In this document: one piece after another, positions 1 to 8,149 of the stretch | How the letters are laid out: each line of letters starts with the position of its first letter | Numbering within the stretch: position 1 is the first letter of the stretch | Source: CAZRZN01 sp964604565 | GTDB lineage: Bacteria; Pseudomonadota; Alphaproteobacteria; Rhodobacterales; Rhodobacteraceae | Reading direction: 5' to 3' | Length of the DNA stretch: 39,629 nucleotides | Assembly: GCA_964604565.1 (NCBI GenBank) | Contig: CAZRZN010000010.1 | Location: 1 to 39,629, forward strand | Program-made: the position numbers and the translations under genes | Notes under the pieces: generated by a model | The model's database searches: none | Told to the model about the DNA's origin: nothing | Seen by the model: the letters and a program-made list of their open reading frames with translations, nothing else

Positions 1-439
1 GCTTTGCCTGCCCCCAAAAATGTCCAAGCCAAAAGCCCCGACCCGTCATGATGCGCAGGCGATGAACGCTTCTGTAGTTGACGCAACAGGCACGCTCCGC
101 GGGGCTCAAGGCCCCCTGTTCGGCATCTTGAAAAAATCACCGGGCTTCATCCAAGGATCCGCGAGCTTTGGTGCCGTCAGATGTCCCCTTGGTCCCGTGG
201 TTCAGATGCTGCGCAAGACACGGCGTATTGGCCATATGTGGTTTCAAGCCAGCGCGCGAAACGCGTTGTTCACAATTCCGACGGATCCATGATTTGGAAA
301 TGCGCGTTTTCCGGTCCGTTGGCATCGTTCGGCCCGGAGGCGGGGCGCTTGCGGTTGGCCGTCCCCCTCCGGGGCGGTGGGGTAGGACCGGAGGCATCGG
401 CCCCTGACCGAAGGCGCCCCCACGCAGGCAGCAGGGCCA
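1..439. other. No recognisable gene
   Basis: Several short open frames cross this stretch on both strands, but none has a recognisable family motif. I could not support any of them as a gene. It lies downstream of the minus-strand galT stop. An imperfect inverted repeat (arms about 333-345 and 363-373, one bulge) could form an RNA hairpin after galT, but no T-run follows it, so I do not call it a terminator. Confidence 0.5.
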
Positions 440-1480
440 TCACCGTGATTTATAATGGGTCGCCGAGAGGTTTCGCAGTTGTTGCGCGGCAAGCTCGGCG
501 GTCAAATCGCGCTGTGCCTCGGCGAGCATTTCATACCCCACCATGAACTTCCGAACGGTCGCCGACCGCAAAAGGGGGGGATAGAAATGCGCGTGCAATT
601 GCCAATGGTCATTTGTGTCCCCGTTCATAGGCGCAGCATGCCATCCCATCGTGTAGGGAAATTCCGTTTGGAACAGATTGTCATAGCGCGTGCAAAGCGC
701 CTTCATCAGGCTTGCCAGCGCATCGCGTTCGTCAGGCACAAGATCGGGCAGACCGCGGATATGCCGCCTTGGCAGCACGAGGGTTTCGAACGGCCAGATC
801 GCCCAGAAGGGCACCACCGCGATCCAGTGCTGGTTCTCGACGACAACCCGCTCTCCCAGAGTTGCCTCGCGCGTTGCGTAGTCGACCAAGAGGGGGCGTT
901 GGTGCGCGGCATGATAGGCCCTTTGGCAACGGTCCTCCTGGGTGACTTCATTCGGAACGAAGTCCGACGCCCAGATCTGACCATGCGGATGCGGATTGGA
1001 ACATCCCATCACTGCGCCCTTGTTTTCGAAGATGGCGACCCATTCGTAGGTCCCGCCGAGGTCCGCGACCTGTTGCGCCCAAAGGTCGACCACCCGACGG
1101 ATCGTCTGATGCGGCAATTCCGGCAAGGTCAGGTCGTGGCGTTCGGAAAAGCAAAGCACGCGCGCTGTTCCGCGGACTGAGGCGGACCGAAAGATCGGGT
1201 CATCGGTGTGTTCGCCATCCGGTGTGTCCGGCAAGAGCGCCGGAAAATCATTCTCGAACAGAAAGGGTCCCGAATAGTCTGGATTGCGTGTCCCGTTCAC
1301 TCGCGTGTTGCCCGCGCAGAGATAGCATGTGGCGTCATGCCGGGGCCTTGCGCCGCTGGAAGATGGCTCTTTCTGGCCTTGCCAGGGTCGATTGTTTCGG
1401 TGTGGAGAAACCAGAACCCATTCCCCTTTCAAAGGGTTGAAGCGGCGGTGGGGGTGTCCGGACGGACCTGTCTGATCCAT
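440..1480 (-). CDS. galT: Galactose-1-phosphate uridylyltransferase (class I GalT)
   Basis: The enzyme exchanges UMP between UDP-glucose and galactose-1-phosphate in the cytosolic Leloir pathway. The 346-residue product has the family's usual length. It shows the active-site motif HPHG at 164-167, with H166 as the expected uridylylated nucleophile. C52, C55 and H115 sit where the E. coli enzyme holds zinc, and the second metal motif HAHFYPPLLRS is present near the C-terminus. The ATG at 1480 was preferred over a GTG one codon upstream because an AAGGGAG sequence is then well spaced. It is the last gene of the ten-gene minus-strand unit, 75 bp after the Na/Pi transporter gene. No galK or galE is visible in the window, so its role may be tied to a sugar phosphate made by the upstream genes rather than to free galactose (inference). 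Confidence 0.95.
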   Translation of the reverse strand: MDQTGPSGHPHRRFNPLKGEWVLVSPHRNNRPWQGQKEPSSSGARPRHDATCYLCAGNTRVNGTRNPDYSGPFLFENDFPALLPDTPDGEHTDDPIFRSASVRGTARVLCFSERHDLTLPELPHQTIRRVVDLWAQQVADLGGTYEWVAIFENKGAVMGCSNPHPHGQIWASDFVPNEVTQEDRCQRAYHAAHQRPLLVDYATREATLGERVVVENQHWIAVVPFWAIWPFETLVLPRRHIRGLPDLVPDERDALASLMKALCTRYDNLFQTEFPYTMGWHAAPMNGDTNDHWQLHAHFYPPLLRSATVRKFMVGYEMLAEAQRDLTAELAAQQLRNLSATHYKSR

Positions 1481-1555
1481 CACCCGTCTCCCTTGGGTCC
1501 GATGCGGAGGTCCCGAAACAGGGTGAAGACCAAAAGTCTGTCGCTCTGGGCCATG

Positions 1556-3214
1556 TCAGGACTCCGCAAGACGGCTCTTCAGGAGCTTGCCATTTTCGCT
1601 GAGCACCGGGTAGGCGATCATCGCAAAGGAGGTGTTCACATTCTTCAGGGCGCGCAGCAGATCAAGGTGAATGCTGCTGGTATGGAGGGTCGCCTCCGAC
1701 CCCTGCTGTAACCGGAAAAGATGCTTTTCCTCAAGCTTGCGCGCTATGTCGCGCACCTTGTCCTTCTGGGCGACAAGGGTTTCCGCCAAGGCGGGATCCT
1801 CATTCATCAGCACGGAGATGCCAAGTTGGACGTTGCGCAGGACGGTGTCGTGGAATTCGCCCAGCTCCTCACGTCCCTCGGCCGAAAATTCAAGGTTTTC
1901 ATAGCTTTTCCGGGTCGCCAGCCTGACCATGGTCTGTGCGATCACGTCTGCGGCCGCTTCGAGGTTGACACCGGTGCCTGCCAGATCAATCGCCCTCGTT
2001 CCGAATTTGTCCCGTTCGTCGTTGGAACGGATCTCTGCAAGGTAGATGCGCAGGTCGAGAGAGATGCGTTCGACAAGCTGATTGCTCTCGATGATCTTGT
2101 TGGCTTGAGCGTCGTTATAACTGTCGAACAATTGCATGGATTGTCGGAACATCGTCTCGACAATGCCGCTGATATGCACCAGTTCGCGCACGGCGCAGGA
2201 CAGCGCGCGTTTCGGATGTTCCAGTGCTTCGCGGTCCAGAGCCGTCTGGTGCTGTGCGTTCCGGTCGTCGTCCTCCGCATCGGAAATGATCCTCGCGGAC
2301 GCGCGTTGCAGGACGCCGACCAACGGCAAACTCAACAAGAGCAGGCCTGCATTGAATGCCAGATGCAGGTTCAACGCCTGCTGGCCGGGCGTTCCGCCTG
2401 CGATGTCTGAGATGAGATCAGAGGCCGAAAGAACGTAGAGAACGGCCAGCGCTCCGCCGCCCCGGAGGGCCAGATTGGACCAGACCACCCGGCGCACAGG
2501 CGCCCCCGCGCGAAGTGTCAGAAGAAGCGCGATGATGCAGCCGCCGAAATTTGCCCCAAGCACCATGGCAAGGGCGGCCTCCAGCGGCAGGATGCCCTGG
2601 GCCGCCATTGTCGCGTAAAGCAGAACCGCCGCGACGCTGGAGTGGACCAGCCATGCAAAGGCGGCTGATATGACGAAAGCGGTGAACAGATCCTTTGCGA
2701 AATAGGCCATGACCGTCTTGGCGCCTGGACTTTCCACCAGCGGGCTGCTCGCCTCCCGGATCAGGTCGAGCGAGACAAAGATCAGGGCAAGACCGATCAG
2801 CACGCGGCCGATCTGGCGGGCCTCGCGTCGGCTGCTGCGCAAAAAGATCAGCACGCCCGCCAGTAACAGGACAGGAGCGACGGCCGACAGCTGCGAATTC
2901 AGCAATTGCGCCACGATTGCGGACCCCAGATCCGCGCCGAGAAGCATCGCAAGTCCCGCGACGCCGTTGATGCTTCCGGCGGATAGGAACCCGGCCATCA
3001 GAACCGCCACGGCGGTCGAGCTTTGCAACAAGATTGCGGCGAAGGCACCGCATCCCGCCGCCTTGACCCGGTTCGACGTCGAACGCCGCAACCAGACGCG
3101 GAGCTGCACACCAAAGGCGCGTTCGAACCCCGTGCGCACAAGGCGCACGGCCCAGACCAGCAACGCGGCCGCGCTCGCGATGTTCAAGACGAAGATCAGG
3201 GGGCTGTTTTCCAA
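1556..3214 (-). CDS. Na/Pi-cotransporter II family protein with PhoU-like C-terminal domain
   Basis: This is a 552-residue inner-membrane protein. The N-terminal 320 residues form hydrophobic helices in two inverted repeats, with the family's QSST motif at 64-67 and a degenerate HSSV copy at 191-194. Residues from about 330 onward are helical and polar, as in PhoU-like tails. Bacterial relatives such as E. coli YjbB have been linked to phosphate export, which would suit removal of phosphate released by the two upstream hydrolases; the direction of transport here is inferred. The start is a TTG at 3214 preceded by AAAGGAG at about 11 bp; no ATG or GTG in frame nearby fits better. It lies 108 bp after the IMPase gene and 75 bp before galT. 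The second repeat lacks the canonical Gln, so sodium coupling may differ. Confidence 0.88.
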   Translation of the reverse strand: MENSPLIFVLNIASAAALLVWAVRLVRTGFERAFGVQLRVWLRRSTSNRVKAAGCGAFAAILLQSSTAVAVLMAGFLSAGSINGVAGLAMLLGADLGSAIVAQLLNSQLSAVAPVLLLAGVLIFLRSSRREARQIGRVLIGLALIFVSLDLIREASSPLVESPGAKTVMAYFAKDLFTAFVISAAFAWLVHSSVAAVLLYATMAAQGILPLEAALAMVLGANFGGCIIALLLTLRAGAPVRRVVWSNLALRGGGALAVLYVLSASDLISDIAGGTPGQQALNLHLAFNAGLLLLSLPLVGVLQRASARIISDAEDDDRNAQHQTALDREALEHPKRALSCAVRELVHISGIVETMFRQSMQLFDSYNDAQANKIIESNQLVERISLDLRIYLAEIRSNDERDKFGTRAIDLAGTGVNLEAAADVIAQTMVRLATRKSYENLEFSAEGREELGEFHDTVLRNVQLGISVLMNEDPALAETLVAQKDKVRDIARKLEEKHLFRLQQGSEATLHTSSIHLDLLRALKNVNTSFAMIAYPVLSENGKLLKSRLAES

Positions 3215-3248
3215 GGTGTTCGCACTCCTTTCATATTGGGCCGGACCG

Positions 3249-3269
3249 GGATGCGGGTCTGACGCATCC
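3249..3269 (-). promoter_or_regulatory. Stem-loop in the IMPase to Na/Pi transporter gap
   Basis: A perfect 7-bp inverted repeat (arms 3249-3255 and 3263-3269, 7-nt loop) lies in the 108-bp gap ahead of the transporter's TTG start. No T-run follows on the minus strand. It may be an RNA processing or stability element inside the operon; chance occurrence in high-GC DNA is possible. Confidence 0.35.
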
Positions 3270-3322
3270 TAAGGCGGTTGGCGGATCACCGATACGGGTC
3301 GGTTGGCCTGCCTCAAGGAAAG

Positions 3323-4150
3323 TCAGGCCTCGGCAAAGAAGATGTCCGCGACCGCCTGACCCAATTGCGGTTGACCGGCCGCAACCATCCGGCCGTCCCG
3401 CAGCAGGGCGCTGTAGGCTCCGTGACCTTTGACGGTCGACCAGCCGCCCGCCTCCGCGATCACCAGTTGTCCAGCCGCATGGTCCCAGGGGTTCAGCCCG
3501 ATGGACACCAGGAAATCCGATTGTCCGGACGCCAGCAACCTGTATTCGTGACAGGAGCAGCCCAGATCCTGAATCTGTCCCGCCCGGTCGAACCGGCCGA
3601 GCATGCCTGCCCGCTGTCCCATCTGACAGGCGTTCAAGGGCACGAGACCGCGCGCCCCATCAAGGCTGGTGGCCGAACTCGTCGACAGCCTGACCGCTGC
3701 GCCTGTCGTGTCGGAATGCCACGCCCCTGTGTCAGGTTCCGCCCTGACCCAATCATCCATGACAGGGTCATACAGCAGGCCGAACACGGTCTTGCCATTG
3801 GACACGACCGCCACGATCACCCCGAAGATCGCCAAACCGTGGGCAAAATTTCCTGTCCCGTCAATCGGGTCGATGATGATGGTCAGATCGCTTTGGGTGA
3901 TGGCATCCAGATGCGCCGGATTTTTCGCAATCGCTTCCTCCCCGATCATCATCGCATCTGGAAATACCTTTGCCAACTCCCGGGTCAGGGACTCTTCGGC
4001 CGCCAGATCGGCCTTGGTGACCAGATCGTGCGGGCCGGTCTTGACCGCGATGTCGCTTTCGGCGAGCCGGCGAAAGCATGGCATGATCTCACGTCTTGCG
4101 GTTTCACGCACCACTTCGATCAGATCTTCGAACGCACGATCAGTCATCAT
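3323..4150 (-). CDS. Inositol monophosphatase family phosphatase
   Basis: This is a magnesium-dependent sugar/polyol monophosphatase of about 275 residues. It carries the metal-binding GEE motif at 70-72, DPIDGTGNF beginning at D94 (with D97), and the C-terminal WDHAAG motif at 222-227, so all canonical metal ligands are present. The family also includes SuhB, CysQ and histidinol-phosphatase enzymes, so the exact substrate is not fixed by sequence. The frame runs further upstream to 4414, but that part overlaps the metallophosphoesterase gene in another frame. The ATG at 4150 (or the adjacent one at 4147) follows an AAGAGG sequence and overlaps the upstream stop, which implies translational coupling. 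Pairing with a phosphodiesterase and an importer suggests it dephosphorylates the monoester left after phosphodiester cleavage. Confidence 0.92.
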   Translation of the reverse strand: MMTDRAFEDLIEVVRETARREIMPCFRRLAESDIAVKTGPHDLVTKADLAAEESLTRELAKVFPDAMMIGEEAIAKNPAHLDAITQSDLTIIIDPIDGTGNFAHGLAIFGVIVAVVSNGKTVFGLLYDPVMDDWVRAEPDTGAWHSDTTGAAVRLSTSSATSLDGARGLVPLNACQMGQRAGMLGRFDRAGQIQDLGCSCHEYRLLASGQSDFLVSIGLNPWDHAAGQLVIAEAGGWSTVKGHGAYSALLRDGRMVAAGQPQLGQAVADIFFAEA

Positions 4151-4964
4151 GCCTCTTGACCTGTTCTGCCGGCGGGTTCGCCGGTGGTCGTGCGACAGGC
4201 CGCGTCGTGGCCACATGATCGCCCGCCGCATCGATCTGGTGGATCCAATAGGCATAGGGTTCGTCCGACGGCCGGATGTCGAGATCTCCGAACGGCAGGG
4301 CCGAGGCAAAGGGCGCGCTTGGGGTGCCGCCGATGAAACAGGCCGCCCCGACAAAGGCCGCGGAATACGCGCGGTGCACATGCCCGCAAAGGATGATCGG
4401 CCTGACCTTGGCATCGCGAAGCAAGCGGGCGAAAGCCGCGCTACCGTCCATCTTCGAAATCTCGTCGAAGACGCGCTGTCCGGTCGGAAACGGCGGGTGG
4501 TGCATCACGATGACCAACGGTGCCTCATCCGGGGTGGCTAATTCGCGACGCACGAAAGCGATGGCTTCGGGGCCGAGGGCGCCGGTCGTATGCGCCTCGA
4601 CGCAGGTGTCCAGTCCCAGCACCCGGACCCCGCCGACCTTGACCACGCGGCCCGTTATGTCGGCACGTTCAAAAAAACCGGAGCGGCTCTTGTGCCCGTG
4701 ATAGGCTGCGGGACCATCATGATTGCCCGGAATGATGAAGATTGGCACGTCGAGTCCCGAAAACATCGCCTCGAACTGAGCAAATGAGTCTTCTTCGGCG
4801 TCATCGGTCAGGTCACCGGAGACAATGACGCAATCCAGGATTTCCTGAATGTCGTGGACATCCTTGGCGATGGCCTGCACCATTTCGAAGGTATCGTCCC
4901 GCACCGCGGCCACCTGTGCCGGATCACGGCAAAGATGCAGGTCGGAGATATGGGCAAAGCGCAT
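4140..4964 (-). CDS. Metallophosphoesterase, class III cyclic nucleotide/glycerophosphodiester phosphodiesterase type (GpdQ/CpdA-like)
   Basis: This is a 274-residue cytosolic dinuclear metallophosphoesterase. The ordered metal motifs are intact: D8 and H10 in the SDLH motif, D51 in GDLTDD, N81-H82 in GNHD, HHPP at 155-158, and GHVH with H195 and H197. Spacing and numbering closely track E. coli/Enterobacter GpdQ, which hydrolyses glycerophosphodiesters and other diesters, whereas CpdA acts on cyclic AMP. It has an ATG with AAGGA upstream and no signal peptide. It sits 56 bp after the ABC permease genes and overlaps the phosphatase gene by 11 bp. Context favours catabolic cleavage of an imported phosphodiester over cAMP signalling; this is inference. 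Confidence 0.92.
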   Translation of the reverse strand: MRFAHISDLHLCRDPAQVAAVRDDTFEMVQAIAKDVHDIQEILDCVIVSGDLTDDAEEDSFAQFEAMFSGLDVPIFIIPGNHDGPAAYHGHKSRSGFFERADITGRVVKVGGVRVLGLDTCVEAHTTGALGPEAIAFVRRELATPDEAPLVIVMHHPPFPTGQRVFDEISKMDGSAAFARLLRDAKVRPIILCGHVHRAYSAAFVGAACFIGGTPSAPFASALPFGDLDIRPSDEPYAYWIHQIDAAGDHVATTRPVARPPANPPAEQVKRHDD

Positions 4965-5020
4965 GCCGTCGTCCTTCCGCTAACGCGTTTCGTCCGGGAT
5001 CCATCGGTCCGGGCAGGTCA

Positions 5021-5833
5021 TTATTTGATGCCGGCGCGCATGAAGTTCGCGACAAACTGGCGTTGGAAGATGATGAAGGCGATGATCAGCGGCGCCGTCG
5101 TCATCAAGGTGGCCGCATTCACCAGCGACCATTCAATGCCGCTTTCGACGGTGGCAAAGACGCTCAGGCCCACGGTGACGGGCCGCACCTCTGGCGAATT
5201 GGTGACGATCAGTGGCCAGAGGAAGTTGTTCCAGTGAAAGCTGACCATGACCAAGCCGTAAGCGAGATAGATTGGGCGAGCCAAGGGGACATAGACCGTC
5301 CACAGAACGCGCCAGGCGCCGGCACCTTCGATCTGCGCCGCCTCGTCCAGCGATTTCGGCACGGTCATGAAGGTCTGCCGCAGCAGAAAGATCCCGAAAG
5401 CCGAGGTGAGATAGGGCAGGGCGATGCCGATGATCGTGTCGGTCAGGCCGATCTGCGAAAGTGTCAGGTAGTTCTCGACGATCAGAATTTCCGGCGAGAT
5501 GAGCAATTGCACCATCACAAGGGCAAACAGGATCCCGGCCCAGCGAAAGCGATACCGCACGAAGGCGTAGGCCACCAGCGTGCAAAGGATGAAATTCGCG
5601 ATAAGCACGATCGTGATCAGGATGAAGGTGTTCATGAAATACAACGCGAAGGGCGCCGAATTCCAGGCTTCGAAGAAGTTGTCGAAGGTGATCGGTGCGT
5701 TCCACTGGAAGTTCGCGGCGTAGCGTTCGGGATGAAAAGCGGTCCAGACCGAGTAGAGGAAAGGCAACCCCCAGACACCGGCCAGCACAAGGGACAGCGT
5801 GCCAATCAGGATGCGGTTGATGTCGCGGCTCAT
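5021..5833 (-). CDS. ABC sugar/glycerophosphate-type permease, MalG/UgpE class
   Basis: This is a 270-residue inner-membrane permease of the carbohydrate-uptake (CUT1) family with about six predicted helices. The cytoplasmic EAA loop that contacts the ATPase is visible as DEAAQIEGAGAWRVLW. The open frame continues upstream to 6406, but that part is a shadow of the neighbouring permease. The ATG at 5833 overlaps the previous stop by 4 bp (ATGA) and gives a normal family length. It pairs with the adjacent MalF-type permease to form the translocation channel. Confidence 0.95.
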   Translation of the reverse strand: MSRDINRILIGTLSLVLAGVWGLPFLYSVWTAFHPERYAANFQWNAPITFDNFFEAWNSAPFALYFMNTFILITIVLIANFILCTLVAYAFVRYRFRWAGILFALVMVQLLISPEILIVENYLTLSQIGLTDTIIGIALPYLTSAFGIFLLRQTFMTVPKSLDEAAQIEGAGAWRVLWTVYVPLARPIYLAYGLVMVSFHWNNFLWPLIVTNSPEVRPVTVGLSVFATVESGIEWSLVNAATLMTTAPLIIAFIIFQRQFVANFMRAGIK

Positions 5834-6705
5834 TGGTAATGCGCCTTTCTGTTCAGGACCCAGAACTGCAATGCGGCGAGCAGACCAAGGATCACGACCA
5901 TGAGAACGGTCAGTGTTGCACCGTAGGCGAAATCGCGATGGGCGAAGGTCACCTCGTAGATGTAATAGAGCAGCAGCGCGCTGGAATTGTTGGGGCCGCC
6001 ACGCGTCATGACGATGATGTGGTCCACCAGCCGGAATGCGTTGATCAGCGCGTTGACCGCGACGAAGATCGTCGTCGGCCGCAAAAGCGGCATCACGACG
6101 TCGATAAAGACCCGAACCGAACCGGCGCCCTCCAGCCGGGCGGCATCCTTCAGGTTGGCGGGAATCCCTTGCAGTGCGGCAAGGTAGAAGATCATGAAGA
6201 GGCCGGCCTCTTTCCAGATCGCCACGACCATCATCGATACAAGCGATGTGTCCGTCCGCCCGAGGAAATTGATCGACGGCAGCCCGAAGGAGGACAGAAT
6301 CTGCGAGGCAAGCCCGATCCCCGGCGCATAAAAGAACAGCCAGATGTTGGCCACAGCCACCAGAGGCAGCATGGTCGGCATGAAGAACGACAACCGCATC
6401 AGCCACGTGCCGGGCAGCTTTGAATTCACCAGCAACGCCATGCCGATGGAAAGTCCGATGGCCAGCGGTACGGTGCCGATGGCATAAAGCGTGCTGTTCA
6501 GCAGGACCTGGGACAAACGATCATCGGCCAGCATGGCCTCGTAATTCTCGAAACCGACAAACTTCGATGGGCGGAAGGAGCTGGCATTGTTCCACATGGA
6601 GTTCACCAGCGCCTTCACCGCGGGGTAATGGGTGAAGGCCGCCAGCAGACTGCACGGGATGACCAGCAGGATGAAGCCCAGGCCGATGGGCAGTCGCTTG
6701 TTCAT
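5830..6705 (-). CDS. ABC sugar/glycerophosphate-type permease, MalF/UgpA class
   Basis: This is a 291-residue inner-membrane permease with about six hydrophobic helices and an EAA-type loop (DAARLEGAGSVRVF) near its middle. It matches the UgpA/MalF partner class of CUT1 importers. The ATG at 6705 has GGAGAA about 9 bp upstream. It is separated from the binding-protein gene by 95 bp that contain a strong stem-loop and is translationally coupled to the second permease by an ATGA overlap. Confidence 0.95.
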   Translation of the reverse strand: MNKRLPIGLGFILLVIPCSLLAAFTHYPAVKALVNSMWNNASSFRPSKFVGFENYEAMLADDRLSQVLLNSTLYAIGTVPLAIGLSIGMALLVNSKLPGTWLMRLSFFMPTMLPLVAVANIWLFFYAPGIGLASQILSSFGLPSINFLGRTDTSLVSMMVVAIWKEAGLFMIFYLAALQGIPANLKDAARLEGAGSVRVFIDVVMPLLRPTTIFVAVNALINAFRLVDHIIVMTRGGPNNSSALLLYYIYEVTFAHRDFAYGATLTVLMVVILGLLAALQFWVLNRKAHYQ

Positions 6706-6752
6706 GTTGCCTGTTCTCCGGTGAGGTCAGGGGGCCGGGATCGCGGGAAGGT

Positions 6753-6780
6753 GGCGGGCGCCCTGCGCGGGGCGCCCGCC
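6753..6780 (-). promoter_or_regulatory. Perfect 11-bp stem-loop between binding-protein and permease genes
   Basis: The arms are 6753-6763 and 6770-6780, GC-rich and fully complementary, with a 6-nt loop. It is placed just after the binding-protein stop and no T-run follows. In other periplasmic-binding-protein operons such elements stabilise the upstream message or partly terminate, raising binding protein over permease; the same role is inferred here. Confidence 0.7.
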
Positions 6781-6800
6781 GTTCTGGTCAGAACGTCTCC

Positions 6801-8087
6801 TCAGCGATAATCGCCGAGGACCTCGTCAGCCTTTTCCTGTGCTTCCGCGACGGCGGCGGCGGGATCCTGGCTGCCGGTGACGACGCTTTCGATCGCCTCG
6901 ACAAGATACTGAGTGACCTTGGCCCGCTGGAAGGTAGCGAACTCCCGCTCGGCGTAGGGAAGTTGATCGAGGGCGACCAGCGCCTGCGGCAACTCCTCTG
7001 CGTAGGCCTTCATCATGTCCGTTTCCCAAGTGTCCGGGCGCGGCGCGACGTAGCCGGTTGCCATGCTCCAGCGCGCGGCGCTGTCAGCCGAGGTCATGAA
7101 CTTGATGAAATCCAGCGCGGCTTCACGCTCTTCGTCGGTGGTTTCCTCGAAGATGTAGAAGTTGCCGCCGCCGACCGGTGCGCCCGGTCCGTCTCCGCCG
7201 GGAAGAAAGCCGACGCCCCAGTCGAATTCGGCGTTCTCGTTGACGAAGGCCAGGTTGCCGGTCGATGTCCACATGGAGGCGGTCTGGCCTTCAAGGAACG
7301 CCTTGGGCGTGTCTCCCCAGGAAATGCCGCCGGGCGCCATCACTTCCTCAGCGGCGAGTTCCTGCAGGAATTCCAGCGAGGCGATCGTTGCCGGCGTGTC
7401 GATGCGGGCCTCCATGCCCGTTTCGGTGGACAGCACGTCGCCCTTCGAGACGACCAGACCACCAAAGAGCCACGCGCCGCCAAGGCCCAGCGTCGGGATG
7501 CGCGTGCCCCATTGCGTGACGTTGCCGTTGTCGTCGCGCTTGGTCAGCTGTTTGCCCATCTCGATCATTTCGTCCCATGTCTCGGGCGGATTTTCGGGAT
7601 CGAGGCCTGCTTCGCGGAAGGCATCCTTGTTGTAGTAGAAGACCGGCGTCGACCGCTGGAACGGGACCGAATAGATCTTTCCGTCGAACTTCGTATCGTT
7701 CATGAACCCGTCGTAGAACCCGTCAAGCCATGCCTGCTCTTCCGGGGAATCCGCCAGATCGGAAATCGGAATGATCACGCCCTCCTCGATCAGGGTGAAA
7801 AGATCGATGGCCAGCAGCACCGCCACAGCGGGAGGATCGCCCGCATTTGCCGCGGTCAGCGCCTTGGTCGTGGTCTCTTCGTAATTTCCGGCATAGACGG
7901 CCTTCACGCTGTGTTGCGGATTTTGCGCGGCCCATTCGTCCGTCAGCGTCTGGATCGTCTCGACCGCCGGCGCATTGACGCCAACCGGAAAGTAGAATTC
8001 CAGTTCGGCTGCGCTGACAGCCGTCGCATGGACGCCAAGCAGCCCCCCTGCAAGCGCGGACAACGCCGTTGTGTTCTTCCAGTTCAT
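6801..8087 (-). CDS. UgpB-like extracellular solute-binding protein
   Basis: This is a 428-residue periplasmic binding protein (family 1, as for maltose and glycerol-3-phosphate). It begins with a Sec signal peptide: basic MNWK, a hydrophobic core, and probable cleavage after AVSA near residue 28. The YAGNYEETTTKALTA segment resembles the corresponding part of UgpB. The ATG at 8087 was chosen because GGGAGGA lies just upstream and because the longer frame would bury the signal peptide. It follows the ATPase gene after 62 bp, a gap holding a 6-bp hairpin (8122-8139). The ligand is not readable from sequence; neighbouring phosphodiesterase and phosphatase genes suggest a phosphorylated polyol or sugar diester. 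Confidence 0.93.
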   Translation of the reverse strand: MNWKNTTALSALAGGLLGVHATAVSAAELEFYFPVGVNAPAVETIQTLTDEWAAQNPQHSVKAVYAGNYEETTTKALTAANAGDPPAVAVLLAIDLFTLIEEGVIIPISDLADSPEEQAWLDGFYDGFMNDTKFDGKIYSVPFQRSTPVFYYNKDAFREAGLDPENPPETWDEMIEMGKQLTKRDDNGNVTQWGTRIPTLGLGGAWLFGGLVVSKGDVLSTETGMEARIDTPATIASLEFLQELAAEEVMAPGGISWGDTPKAFLEGQTASMWTSTGNLAFVNENAEFDWGVGFLPGGDGPGAPVGGGNFYIFEETTDEEREAALDFIKFMTSADSAARWSMATGYVAPRPDTWETDMMKAYAEELPQALVALDQLPYAEREFATFQRAKVTQYLVEAIESVVTGSQDPAAAVAEAQEKADEVLGDYR

Positions 8088-8149
8088 GTCAGTTCCTCCC
8101 TTATTGGACTCTTGTTCTGGTGCGCCGCTCTCTCGGCGCGTCCAACGCG

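Noticed and set aside
333..373. Terminator after galT
   Set aside because: The inverted repeat has a bulge and a long loop, lies about 70 bp after the stop and has no T-run.
4151..4414. N-terminal extension of the IMPase frame
   Set aside because: It overlaps the metallophosphoesterase gene in another frame, is Arg/Pro-rich, and the shorter start has a ribosome-binding site and conserved N-terminus.
5834..6406. N-terminal extension of the MalG-type permease frame
   Set aside because: It overlaps the MalF-type permease gene and would add about 190 non-homologous residues.
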